Assembly: GCA_013396635.1 (NCBI GenBank)
Contig: WBMW01005052.1
Coordinates: 29,985 to 93,984, forward strand
Length of the DNA: 64,000 nucleotides
Source of the DNA: Penelope pileata
Lineage: Eukaryota; Chordata; Aves; Galliformes; Cracidae
Direction of reading: 5' to 3'
A program made the position numbers and the translations under genes. The notes below the pieces were generated by a model. It worked only from the letters and a program-made list of their open reading frames with translations, did no database searches and was not told the DNA's origin. This document shows positions 11,401-22,245 of the stretch, one piece after another (positions within the stretch are counted from its first letter, which is position 1; each line of letters starts with the position of its first letter).

Positions 11401-13957
11401 GCATAACTTGTTTAGCAGATATTATAATAAAAGACCAATAAACTGCATTAGCAAACTCTTTGAGCTAACTTAGCCCTCTGCCTTGTAATAAACATATGCC
11501 ACAGTGTTTAAGGCACAAGCCTAATGTCTTAGGGAGTGACAGCAAAGGGCAGAATTTGTATAACTGCACAGCATTTATTCCAGAGAAAGTAACAACTTCT
11601 AGTAATAAGAAAATGACAAGTATTAGGTGTGAATTTAATGTAGGTTCAAAAACAGAAGGGCGGTGGACATGGGGGGAATCGTCTGTCCACGAGTCTTTTT
11701 CAGCAGACCGAGAAGGCTTTGAGAAGCCTTTTTTCTTTTTTTCTTTTTTCCCCCACTCTGCAGTGGTTAAAAAAGGAGCTCTGGGGAGAACAAGAAGCTG
11801 GAGCAAGCCTGTGATGATTGTTTTACAGAATATTCTCCCACCCTCTAACCATTGTGGCTTTAGGACTTCTAAAGCCAAATCTGGTTTCTGTTCATTTAAT
11901 AGATCATCATACCAGGGAAGAGCCTGCAGAGGATCTACTGTCATTGTGCCTTCTCTTGCTGCAGTGCAACCCAAGAGTAGCTGCTCAAGCAGCCCTTCCC
12001 ACCACCTCCGCTTTCAGCGCTCCCGACACTGATATTTATTCATCTGATATTTAAAGCCTCTCTTGTAAGCTCTCTGATGTCAGTACCTATGAAATGAAAG
12101 GATGAAAAGAGAGAAACAACATGTTGGAAAGCATCTTTCCAGTGAAGGAACAGTGAAGCAAAAAATGATGCAGTACGTGCAGCACAGTGTAGTATCCTGC
12201 TTACACTCTGTAATTCCCGATTGTAGTAGGTGATGGTGTGTATATGCAAGTAAGGCAAAGCTGAAATACTAAGTGTGCATTTTCAGAGAGAATGAACCCA
12301 GTGTTTATTTACTGGACTTAACTCTGGAGGAAAAAACAATTACAAAAATGCTTTAATGGAAGGTGAACAGGTACACAAATTTCTACAGTTGGTACTCAGG
12401 TCTACCATTTTTCCTAACTGCCATTAATACATTCAGTGCTGTACGGTTTTTTGCTCTTTGCCTCATGAAGATGCTTATGAACTTTAAAATGATGGTAATA
12501 AACTCACAATCTGATCTTGCAACATTTGCATGCCCATGTCTAAGCACTCAGATTGTCTGTTGAAGTTAATGATGCTGCTCGTTTTCTGAAGCTACGTGTG
12601 CACTCTTTGGGTGCTGGCCAGGATCTTTCTTCTGAGTGGAACCAAGGAAGTAGTGTGGGATAAGAGAGACGACCACAATCTGGCATCTGTGTAGTGCATA
12701 TGCAGAACTGTGCATTGTTAGGGTTAAACAGTGAAATAGAAATTTTTCTTGTGAAAGTTTCAAGTAGAAAGAGGGGGAAGTTTAAAAGCACTTAGCATCT
12801 TTTGAAAGCATCTGTAGGTCACTTTGCTTACAAGTTAGCAATAAATTGCAATTTTCTTTCCTGTTTTCTCTGAGTATAGGATTTTCTGAGTCATAAAAAC
12901 AAGCTGTGGGAGATGAAGGAAGGAAATATAAGTATATTGTTTTAAAGAGTGAGGTATTATTAAACTTAATTAAACTCAGAATCTCATGTCACCGCTCTGC
13001 TAGAAACGGTATAAGAGCAGCTAATGTAAGTTCCAGTTCAACTGAATTTTCCTTAAACTGTTTTCTGTGAGCTCAAGTGAAGTGTGCATTTGCTAGCCAA
13101 GGACTGAACGAACGCTCAGTTTGCTTGGGTTCATAACCCAACTGGCAGCTGACCAAATGGTGGAGAAGATGCAAGGCACCACTGTAGTTTCTAAGTGACT
13201 AAAAAAAAAAAACCCTGAATAATTTAATTTTTCAGATTAGGTTTTGTTGATTTTTCTAATTATGAATGACACATGCAAATTCTACTTGAAGTAGTTTGGA
13301 TTCATATAGTTCAAAGAGAAGCAGACATCATAACGAATTCTGGCCAATCTTTATTTAGGTTCATCTATGTTCTGAAACCTTTCAGAGGAATTAATGTTTA
13401 TTAGATTTCTTTAAAAAAAAAAAAAACAAATTAAAACCCTACACAGCTAGGCTACACAGCTGCCTGTGTACTTACTGATTTGCAGAAGAAATGGCAATGG
13501 AGGAGATATTACAACATTTCTTGAGATTGTTGCTGCTGTTTACAGAAATATTTTCTGAATGAATCTTTTCTCTTTAGAGCGTAATTCAAATATTTCAAAG
13601 AAATGTTTTACTTTGGATAGGTCTGACAATCTTAATTTTTTCACAGTGGTGAGGGCAGCAGTTGTGTGTTTCTTCACTATGACCCACTTCTGTCTTCAGC
13701 CTTAGCAATGTTTGGGGGAGAAGGTGGTTGTCTCTAACCTTCCATTCATGACCTCCTTAGCAAGTTTTTCAGCTGATTGGCCATTTATTTCCAAGTTTGA
13801 TTTCTGTGTTGTTGTTTCTTCTACACAGGGATTTAATTGTAGTGAGTTCAGCAATTTTGGTTCGTATAGGTTGTTGAACTATCCTGCTACATCGTACAGA
13901 TGTTTGGGAATCTATGACGTGAACTCAGTTAAACTCTCCATTTATATATTCCCCCAG
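8455..13957. other. Noncoding stretch, no gene recognised
   Basis: AT-rich DNA with poly-T/TTA-rich (10196-10222), A-rich (10610-10650) and T-run (11207-11285) low-complexity patches. The longest ATG-initiated frame in the window, 178 codons at 11496-12032, lies here. It has no recognisable domain, runs through a T-rich patch read as a row of phenylalanines, and is opposed by a 169-codon frame on the other strand, so I do not call it a gene. I see no transposon. Confidence 0.55.
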
Positions 13958-14101
13958 GGGCTGAAAGCAAACAACAAGGAAACCTCTCAAAGGAATCAAA
14001 CACAGAACAAGCACACTGTGTTTGATTGCATTACTCTTTCTGGAACAGCTAGGCATGGCGGAACAGCTTTTGCAGTGAACACAACGTTGGCTGAAACACA
14101 G
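13958..14101 (+). other. Candidate internal exon, 144 nt, phase 0/0 (weak)
   Basis: An acceptor-like site (atattcccccag) ends at 13957 and a donor-like site (acacag|gttagg) follows 14101. The 144 nt between hold 48 open codons with no partial codon at either end, giving a symmetric exon that begins GLKANNKETSQRNQTQNKHT and ends LAETQ. An alternative upstream acceptor (ttctacacag) ends at 13828. The peptide is hydrophilic and matches no family I know. Open frames of this length arise often by chance, so this only flags the spot for RNA evidence. Confidence 0.12.
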
Positions 14102-16807
14102 GTTAGGGAACTGAACAGGCAATTTGCAATCAATGTGAAGAGGTAGGATAGTAAGCTTCAGAGAGCACTAAGATGATTATGGAGCAATTGTGCAGAGAAT
14201 TTGAGGAAACTTAAAACAGCTTTTAGTACATTGTCTGTTCTTACAGAGTTTAATGCAGTGGATAAACTGTTGACTACTCTTGCAGATTGGATTAGGGATT
14301 GTATCCATCCAAGTCATCTTTGCCTTGCCACAGGAATCAACCCAAAGATTTTGCCTCTTCTGTGGCATTAATCTTAAATCTGACAGTGTATGTCTAATGA
14401 AGGAAAGTCATACAAAACAGGGCAGGCCTTGACTGGTAACTCAGGTCTGTTGGAACTGAATGAGCAGCACCATGAACATTTATTCTCTGAGCTTCCCTGG
14501 TAGATTCTGGTTCTCTCAGAGCCAGGGAGAGAAGGTAAATGCTACTGGTATTGTAAAAGACAGCAGTAACCTGAACCTGGTATTAGAAATACCTGATCTA
14601 TTGTTGTAAAGCTTATTTTATACCTTACAGTTTAATTAGTTTGTGATTGTAAACTCATTTAAAGTAGGAGTTGATTTCTTCATAAAATCTATGAGAAGCC
14701 AGAACCCTTTCCTGGAACCTTACGAGATTAAGTTCCCAAGTAGCACAATCTTGCCGATCCTCTATTATCAAGAGCAATACCAAGTTCCTTGTAAGAATAT
14801 GCATCATGTTACAGGCTGGAAAGATGTTCTTTTGTTTTTCTTTGGTTTTAAGCGGCTGTTGTGTTATTATGGGTTTTCTCTGTAGTCTTGTGCGGTGACA
14901 GCTTTGCTTGGATGTGTGATATTAGTGGTGTGGTTTTCTTTGTAGTAAGATTTTTGGTCAAAATGCTAACATTCCAGAATACATTCATAGTTCTGTTTCC
15001 ATGGCTTTCAGACTATTGTGAACCCACAACTCTTTGGGTTGCTATTGTGCAAATAGCACAGTGCAAATTATCGACACCTTAAAAAAAAAAAAAAAATGAA
15101 AAAAGACAGATAAAATGTCCCCCAAGTACTCTTTCTATTAAGCACTTTTTTCATAAGAAACAAGAAAACGTTTTTCATTGCCTTTTTAACATGCATAGTT
15201 CTAGTCTAGGATTTGGGCTTTTTCTGCTTGGCTAGACTCTAAATGCCTACAGTAGTACCATCAATAGCAGCATACAGCTTCATGTTGGTGATCACAGCAA
15301 TGATGGTTGAAGAAGTTTGTTTCTGAAGAGTAATTCAGTCCTGCTGTGGAGATGGTTCCTTATGAGACACCAATGACTAGTTTGTTCACTTGCTGTTTTT
15401 CTGGCAGCGCTCAGAACCAGCCAGTTTTTCCTTCCACTTTAAAGTTCCTGCTGCATGCCCAAGCTTAGCCTTTGCGCTGTAAATCATCACGGATTAGCAT
15501 AGAGAATAGCAAAATATATTAATTGTGGGAAACCACTATTCAGTGCTAGAGATTTAATTAGATTTCAACTGTCAAGGCTTTTTTTTTCCACTGCCAAATT
15601 CTGATTATCGTCTTGTTGCTACTGCAGAGCAGTTGTCACTGTTCATTGGAGACTGTTACATCTTGAGATGCTTCAGTGTCTTGTTTGTAACTTGGACCAA
15701 TTTCTAAGAACATCTAAAGAACAATTTTGCCTAGATTACAATATCTGGTAGTTTGGACAAAATACATTTGTGTGTATATGTATACATAGGTCACTTGAAA
15801 GTATTGTCTCCTATTTATTTCTGTGGAAACTTCAACAGATACAAAGACCATAATAACAATAGGACTGCTCTTCATGTGAGCAAATCTCCCATGGCAGCCA
15901 CTCTGTAATAAGACACAGTACTAGATTCTCCACTACCTTGCAACTTACGTTCAAACTTTATGTTTGCATAGAACGGGTATCAAATGGTGTCAGTGCAAAA
16001 TGATATAAGCAACGGTGGAAGAATTGACAAATGCAATATTAAAGACAAGCATGGCCCTGATTTTGTTTCTTCCAATATGTCATGCTCATAAATAAAAATA
16101 ATACATCTATACCTTCTGCAAAACAAAATAGAAGGAATCAATTATTTTTGGGGTGCAGACATGATGGATCATGTCTTAAGGCTTCTGATGCTGCAACAAA
16201 CTGGTGATTTATAGTTTGTCCTCTATAACTAAGAGTTCTGAGTAGAGAGGGGTGTTATGACTCTTACATAGCATCGTGGCTGTAAAGCAGCACCTGTATG
16301 TGGTAGTTACACAGGTATATGACTGACATTCCCAGTTGGCACAAATGAGCTGAAACTGAGGGTTAAGAACAGAGTTAAATGATGTTTTTAATTTATGCCA
16401 GGCTTCCTTTTCTGACTACCTTTTAACACTTTTCAAAATGTTATTGTCATAACACCCTGAGACTCTGCAGAGGTTTTCTGTGGCAGCTACTGACTAATAT
16501 TATTGCACAGCACAGGAGAGATCAGTTTCAACCTCTTGTTGGAGAAATAAAAGCTGACAATTTTTTTGTTTCATAAGTGGCAAGAGGGGATGAGAATGTT
16601 GAGTTCACACAGACCGCGAAATAGAAAAGTTTAGTATTACTTCAGTTGTTTTAAGTAAGGCAATTGTGTAAACAAGTCAGCAAAAACAAGTTGCAGACCC
16701 TGAGCCTGTTCTTTCTCTGTATACAGTGTGGAGTGTGGTCTTTTTTCTTTCATACTTTCATATCCTTAGTTTGGCCTGGTTTAGGCTTTAGTGCTAAAAT
16801 ACACAAG
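14102..16807. other. Noncoding stretch, no gene recognised
   Basis: AT-rich DNA with an A-run at about 15080-15096 and no element or gene I can recognise. Open frames are short and featureless. Confidence 0.55.
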
Positions 16808-16928
16808 TTCAGAAACCATCTTATCCAACCCCGTGCTCAAACAGGGCCTCCTACAGCAGGCTGTCTAGGGTCAGACAGCTTTTAAATACTTCCAAGGAAG
16901 AGACAGGCATCTCCACAGCCTCTCTGGG
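16808..16928 (-). mobile_element. CR1 LINE fragment, 3' side of an interrupted copy
   Basis: On the plus strand the segment runs 'ttatccaaccccgtgctcaa...cacagcctctctggg', the reverse complement of the end of avian CR1 ORF2 and its 3' region. Read on the minus strand it corresponds to the part after the conserved 'WHRLP' motif near the ORF2 C terminus. CR1 similarity stops at 'ctctctggg' (about 16928) and resumes after 17842 at the expected next position in the element. So this and 17843-18265 are one CR1 copy split by an insertion. The copy is diverged and non-coding. Confidence 0.8.
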
Positions 16929-17842
16929 TGTGACATTGTGCTTCTCTCTTCTTTCTTTCTCCCAGCTTCGTTCTTTGGCGTGGCCTTACACACAAAGACA
17001 GTGAGCAACAGTACTGAGAACACTCTCACTAGAACAAATTAATGACCGCAAGTTTGTCTCAGACTGGAGGGGCTGAAAGAACTGATAGCAGGCACCTGGT
17101 TCAACAGCTGAGGGCCAACAGAGCATGCACCTAAAAACCAAGAGTTACTATGAATCAGCAGCAGCTGGCCAGCTCTCCACAGCTTTATCACACCCTTCCC
17201 CATGGTGTCAGGTGGTATGGAACAACCTCTTGCCTAATTAAGGTCATCTGTGCTGGCTCTGCCCCACCCACTCCTGCTGCCCTAAAGGCAGTGGCTCTTC
17301 ACCATAAAAACTGCAGCAGCCCATAGGTTCCTTGAGTTTTTCTGTGTTGGGGGGTTTGCCTCCCTTGTGAGGCTTTGTCTGTGCAGAGATCTCTTACACT
17401 GTGGCATCAAGATGCTTTGCTGATACAGATCCTTGGTAAGCAACTAATGGTTTGTTTTAAGCATCGTTAGCTTCAGTAAGGAAAAACTTTGTTAGCTTCA
17501 TTAAAGTTATGTCTTTGATTGAGATTATATAGTCCCTCAGACATGCACTAGCCCAAAATCTGGGGCTAGGAGAGGGCCAACTGCACCCAGGCTCCTTCTC
17601 TATGTGGTTCAAGGAGTTTAGAAAGCATGGGGTCCACTCTGAACCTCGTGACTCAACAGGAGGGACTATTCTATGTGTGTTTAACCCTACCCTCAGTACA
17701 GTAAATAATGAAGTATATTCAGCTCTCTTGAATCTTAAGTTGTTGTTAAATCATGATGTTACGTCTGTATTGTATCAGTAAACATATTCCTGTTCCTCTC
17801 TTATGAGTGAAGTCTATAGTGTAGTTGTTTCTGTCTGTGACC
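16929..17842 (-). mobile_element. Insertion inside CR1, possible solo LTR
   Basis: About 910 bp of unrelated sequence separate two collinear CR1 halves, so it was inserted after the CR1. TGTGAC occurs at both borders (16929-16934 and 17836-17841), which may be a 6-bp target duplication; ctggg/ctgag just outside is a second, weaker option. Inside, about 17205-17285 (ggtggtatggaacaacctct, then ggtcatctgtgctggctctg) resembles the antisense of a conserved block in avian endogenous-retrovirus LTRs ('gctgacccaaactg...ccatacc'). That suggests a minus-strand LTR. Clean TG...CA termini are not visible, and no gag, pol or env remnant is seen. The family is unassigned. Confidence 0.4.
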
Positions 17843-18265
17843 CTGAGCAACCACTGGTGCCAGTGCTGAGTCACCCCAGCTGTAAAGCATTGTTTCCTGA
17901 TGTTCACATGGAACCATTTCAGTTTGTGTCTATTGCCTTGTGTCCTGGCACTGGGCACCGCTGGAAAGAGCCTGGTTCTTTCCTTTCTGCACCTTCCCTT
18001 TATATATTTATGTACACTGATGAGATGCCCCTTCTGAGCCTCATCTTCTCCAGGCTGAATGGTCCCAGCTCCATAAGACTTTTCTCATAGCTGTGGTGCT
18101 CCGGTCCCTTCATCATGTTTGCGGCCTTCTCTCAGCCTCTCTCCAGTATGTCCATGCTTCTCTTGTACTGGGGCAGCCAGAACTGGGCCCGGTACTCTGT
18201 GTGTGGCCTCAGCAGCCCTGAGTAGAGAGGAATGATCACCCCTCTCCACCTCCTGATTACATTAT
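17843..18265 (-). mobile_element. CR1 LINE fragment, ORF2 C-terminal part
   Basis: On the minus strand the frame near 17830-17958 reads TQGNRHKLKWFHVNIRKQCF followed by a TQHWHQ motif. This is the typical C-terminal end of CR1 ORF2 (consensus style TRGNGHKLK...NIRKHFFTVRVTEHWHRLP). Upstream in element order (plus 17960-18265) are further CR1 blocks: the 'gatgagatgcccct', 'ctccaggctgaatggtccca', 'cttgtactggggcagccaga' and 'ctgagtagagaggaatgatc' segments. Similarity fades near 18265. Frames are broken, so this is a dead copy continuous with 16808-16928. Confidence 0.85.
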
Positions 18266-19479
18266 TCAAAGAGCTCTTAGCATTGCACTCCTAGAAGGCC
18301 CATTAGTGTTCTCGTAGTCTCTCATCTTAAGCTATGTAAAGCAAAAGTCTCTGAATCAAGCTCTTGCTTTGAGGACTTCTGGGTTTTGGTTTTGTATAAA
18401 CTCAGTTTTACCTTGATGTTTGCAGTCAGGAAAACTCGAGAAGCAATTCAAGCATGGCAAGTTCCTATGATTGTCCTTACTTGGCTCCAGCCCCACTCTT
18501 CAGCTTCTTTTTGCAATATTACGACAATGTTTATTGACCAAATGACTTATCAGGAAAATAAACTCCTGCGGAATAAAGCTGCAGATCAGTTTAGTTTTCT
18601 TTGCATTCAAAACTCCAAAATGCTGATGGATTTTCCTCTATGCTCTATGAGTTCTGCACGACTAATGATGGCCATTGTGTGAATAGTCTCTGGTAGGGCT
18701 TGTGAAAGTATGTACTGTGAGGATAACCAAAATGCTTACAAATGAGCTGAGCAAAGTCAGGGATCAGAGGATATCACATTTGTTATAGTAGAAATTGAAT
18801 TCAGAGTTGCCTTTAAAGTCTCAGTAGAGCACTTTTCTGCAGAGAAGTGCTTATTCAAGTTCAATATGAAATATTTTTGCAGGAAACTTGTTCTATAACA
18901 GCTTTAGATGGAAAACACTTATTACATTAACATCAATATGCAACAATGTGTCTAAAATATGTATATGTGATGGTGAATGTTAAATTCAATATATGAAGTA
19001 GGACTCAGAATGAGGTGTCAGCATTTTGCGCTGATAAAAATTGCATTTGTGTATAATTTACGGGTTCTTGGGGGCTCTTAGAACTCTCGCAGCAGCACTG
19101 GCCATCACCACTGAGGGTGAAAAATTTCAACTTTGTAAGAACTTAATTTTTTTCCTGGATACTCCTGAATAATTTTATGTACTAGTTAGTCTCAGTCTCA
19201 AGAAGAGCAACTGTTGTATGCCTGTGCTCTGTTTGTCTCTCTGCACATGGTGCCATTCTGAGCCTCCTGCAAGTTGTTTGGGCCTCCCTGTTTTACCAGT
19301 TGCTATCAGAATGAAAAGCTAGAAAAGAGCTTTGTCTTGCTGTGACAGGTGCAGAATACAAACAGGATGGGAACTGCTTCTTTAAACAGTTACTTGTCCA
19401 GTCCAACTGCTTCTTGCTTATTGATATTGTGTTGATTGTACTGGCAGGAGGGAGCTGGAGCACATTCAGAGTGACTACA
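18266..19479. other. Noncoding stretch, nothing recognised
   Basis: AT-rich DNA without a gene or transposon I can name. A 98-codon open frame at 18386-18682 has no family motif. Confidence 0.5.
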
Positions 19480-19960
19480 CAGCTTTAAGGTGAGTGAGAC
19501 TTGAGGTTGTGAGAGCACAAGGCTTGAGGAGGAAGGGATGGATCCTGCAGATCAACAGCTGGCTCTTGGTGCTGATGTTGTAGATGGAAAGCCAGCCTAT
19601 AGGCCTACAAGACCCTCTCTGAAGGTTGAGGTTTGCATGAAAGAGGAGCTTTTTCCGGACAAAATGGGATAAAAGCATCTTTGTCAACAGGCTGAGCGAC
19701 CTGGTGAGGAGAGCTTAAATAAGGAGCAACACTGGGAGGTAAGGATACTTTAGATGAGGATGCAGAATGTCAGGGGAGGCCTCAAGAATTATAAAACAGG
19801 GCAAAAGATACCTGCATGAAGAGTATGTATGCAAACACATGCAACCTGGGCAATGAACAGGTGGAACAAGGACTCTGCTTGTGATAAAGCTGCAACAGAT
19901 CACAGGGAACAGCTACCCCCCACTGATCATCACTTGTTAGGCCACGTCTAAACTACTACA
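19480..19960 (+). mobile_element. Probable CR1 5'-region fragment
   Basis: The text around 19686-19735 (gctgagcgacctggtgagga followed by gagcttaaat) and 19780-19870 (cctgcatgaagagtatgtat, then gcaacctggg) resembles the 5' part of plus-strand CR1 elements upstream of ORF2. There a 'gcgacctggtgaggagggctttaaact' block is typical. Divergence is high and the edges are uncertain. It precedes a CR1 3' segment at 20010-20298 in the same orientation, so the two may be parts of one internally deleted copy. Confidence 0.4.
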
Positions 19961-20009
19961 TGTGCTTCCCCACCTCCCCCCTTGATATGAGAAAGACAGT
20001 GATGATCTG

Positions 20010-20298
20010 GAATGATTTCAGCAGAAGGTCCTAGGTTGCTGGGGAGGCTGAAGCATTTCCTCTGTGAGGAGAGGATGAGGGAGCAGGGCTGGTTCAGTCT
20101 AGAGCAGGGGTGGCTTGGAAGACATCCAACAGCAGCCTCAGTGCCTGCAGGGAGGTTGTCAAGGAGAAAGGATAGGCTCTCCACAGCCACACATGATGGG
20201 AGGAGAAAGGCAACTTGCAGAAGATCAGACTGCATTTAAAGAGCAATTTTCCCCATGAGGACAGCCTGGCAGTGGAACAGGCTGCCCTCATTTTAGTA
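20010..20298 (+). mobile_element. CR1 LINE fragment, ORF2 C-terminal region
   Basis: The frame starting at 20012 includes EERMREQGWFSLEQG, which matches the CR1 ORF2 stretch 'EERLRE-GLFSLEKRRLRGDL' near the C terminus. The DNA has the usual 'ggttgctggggaggctgaag' lead-in and ends near 'gtggaacaggctgccctcat', another CR1 block. The middle is rearranged or diverged, since 'GDLI...YKYLKGG' is not recognisable. It is a dead copy. Confidence 0.7.
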
Positions 20299-21290
20299 CG
20301 TTTTACTCAGCAAAAATTGTAGTAGTAGCAATTTATCACATTTCTACCTTGGCAATCTGAAGAGAGCGAGGCATGACTGAAATGTACCTAGCTGATACTA
20401 TATTCTTGTGCGTATCAAATGTTTAGTGTCATCTCTTCAGCTTTGAGAGATAATGTCACAAATCTGTAATGCTTGCTGTTATTTACTCATTTATTGAATT
20501 GTCAGGGAATGTAACATTTGTCGTTCTGAGGCCATGTTATTTCCATTGAAGAATTCAGTGCATGTACTGGCTTCAGTTAATGCCTTCGAAGTGTTTCCAT
20601 TTCCTGTATTAGAAGGAGGACTGTGGCTTTCTGGGTGCTACAAGTTTGTGGAAACTGGTTCGTCATCAGCTTCTTTGCAGTTACAGTCTGGTTGCCGAAG
20701 CTGATCTTTTTGGTTTGTTAACCCTAACTATAGGATATAGGAAGTGGCTCAAGTAATAGCTGAATCTGCATCTGTAGAGACTGTCTTTCAAAATAAAATG
20801 TTTGATTTTTAGTGAGCGGCATGTATTTCTGCTCTGAAAGCAGTGCCTTGATCACTCATGTCGCAAACTTAGTATGTTGTAAATGATTTCAAATGTTATG
20901 TTTTAACAATAGAGATGTGACAGTTCAGCTGAAACAAAGCATCAGTACTGACAAGGTTTTATTATTTTAACTGGTGCCTAAAGCTCTTGTGTGAAAGCAT
21001 ATGATGTTTCATTACAAACTTTGTAAGCTCCACAGAGCATTCGAAATAAGATTAAAGGCCTCACGTCATAGACTGCTCTAACTTCATCCTGCCTTTGTAT
21101 GATATCTTTGGCTCTTCTCAGGTATTAGTTCAATTTTTTTCCCTCCTTTCAGAAGAATGGAGACTACCAAGACAGCTTCTACCTGGCATTATGGGTGACA
21201 AATAAAATTTGCTGATGGTCTGCACATGCTGAAGTAACCTGGGATGTTTTGGGTTACACCAGCCAGTGAGCCAAAGGGTGCAGGGTCTGT
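20299..21290. other. Noncoding stretch, nothing recognised
   Basis: AT-rich DNA between two CR1 pieces. I see no gene, repeat array or element in it. Confidence 0.5.
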
Positions 21291-21495
21291 TGTGACTGGA
21301 CAAGGGGAAATGGCTTCAAACTAAAAGAAGGGACGTCTAGACTGGATATAAGGATTTTTTTTTTTTTTTTTAAATGATAGCTGTATTGAAGCACTGGAAC
21401 AGGCTGTCCAGAGATGTGGTAGATGCCCCATCCGTGGAGACATACAAGGTCAGGCTGGATGGGACTCTGAGCCACCTGATCTAGCTGTTGATGTC
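21291..21495 (+). mobile_element. CR1 LINE 3' fragment with internal T-run
   Basis: Recognisable blocks in order are 'gacaaggggaaatggcttca', 'aactaaaag', 'gtctagactggatataagga', then a run of 17 T (21355-21371), then 'gcactggaacaggctgtcca', 'gatgccccatc' and 'ggctggatgggactctgagc'. These are the last coding part and 3' region of CR1. The T-run replaces the expected 'agaaattcttcactgtgagggtgg' block that encodes the FFTVRV motif. Confidence 0.85.
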
Positions 21496-22062
21496 TCTGT
21501 ACATTGCAACGAATCCACCATCTCTTTGGGCAACCTGAAGCAGACTTAAGCAATATTTTAGCCTTCTTTTCATATAGGTTGCACTTGACTATGTTTTTCC
21601 TTATTTGTCAGAAGAGTTCATTTTTGTTTTTTTATGCTTTTTCTTATTTGTCTTTAAATCATATTTTATATGTGCTAACTGCTGCTGTACTCTTTCTAGA
21701 ATTATCTTCAGATGAGTATTGTTTTTAAAGGAATTCCCATCCATGATCATTTATTTCTTTTATAAATCTGTTTGGGGTTTAGAGTGGGTTTATGTTTTTA
21801 TTTTTGGTATGAATGTTGCCTATCTCTGCTAAATTAAACGAGTTGGGTATCAATTTATATCTGTACTGTACAGAGGCATTTTTTCTCCTGTGCATAGTTT
21901 AAATAACTTCTGTCCTATCATATTTCTAGCTTTAACAGCCAGTGGTCATTGTCAAGTACAATCAAATACTATGAAAACTGACTGTCGTGGGACAAATAAT
22001 AGTTATTTTTCTTTTGTTATATGGGTGCTATGCAGTAATGATTACCAAAGATCATGGAGATT

Positions 22063-22128
22063 AGAATCATTAAGGTTGGAAAAGACCTCTAAGATCATGT
22101 AGTCCAACCAGTCATCCATCACCACCAT
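22063..22128 (-). mobile_element. CR1 extreme 3' end, antisense
   Basis: The plus strand reads 'agaatcattaaggttggaaa' then 'agacctctaagatcatgtag' and 'tccaacc'. This is the reverse complement of the CR1 3' terminus with its tail. It ends abruptly at about 22128, where CR1 in the opposite orientation begins (22129-22245), which makes an inverted junction. Confidence 0.85.
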
Positions 22129-22245
22129 GCTGAGAGAGTCAGGACTCTTCAGCCTGGAGAAGAGAAGGCTGCGGCGGGACCTGGTAGCAGCCTTCCAGTA
22201 CCTGAAGGGGGCCTACAGGAAAGCTGGGGAGGGGCTTTTTNTGGC
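22129..22245 (+). mobile_element. CR1 ORF2 C-terminal segment, sense
   Basis: The frame reads ESGLFSLEKRRLRRDL, then VAAFQYLKGAYRKAGEGLF, a close match to the ORF2 C-terminal region of one group of avian CR1. It is only about 117 bp, lacks the 3' end and fades after the ambiguous base at 22241. It abuts the antisense CR1 3' end at 22063-22128. Confidence 0.85.
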
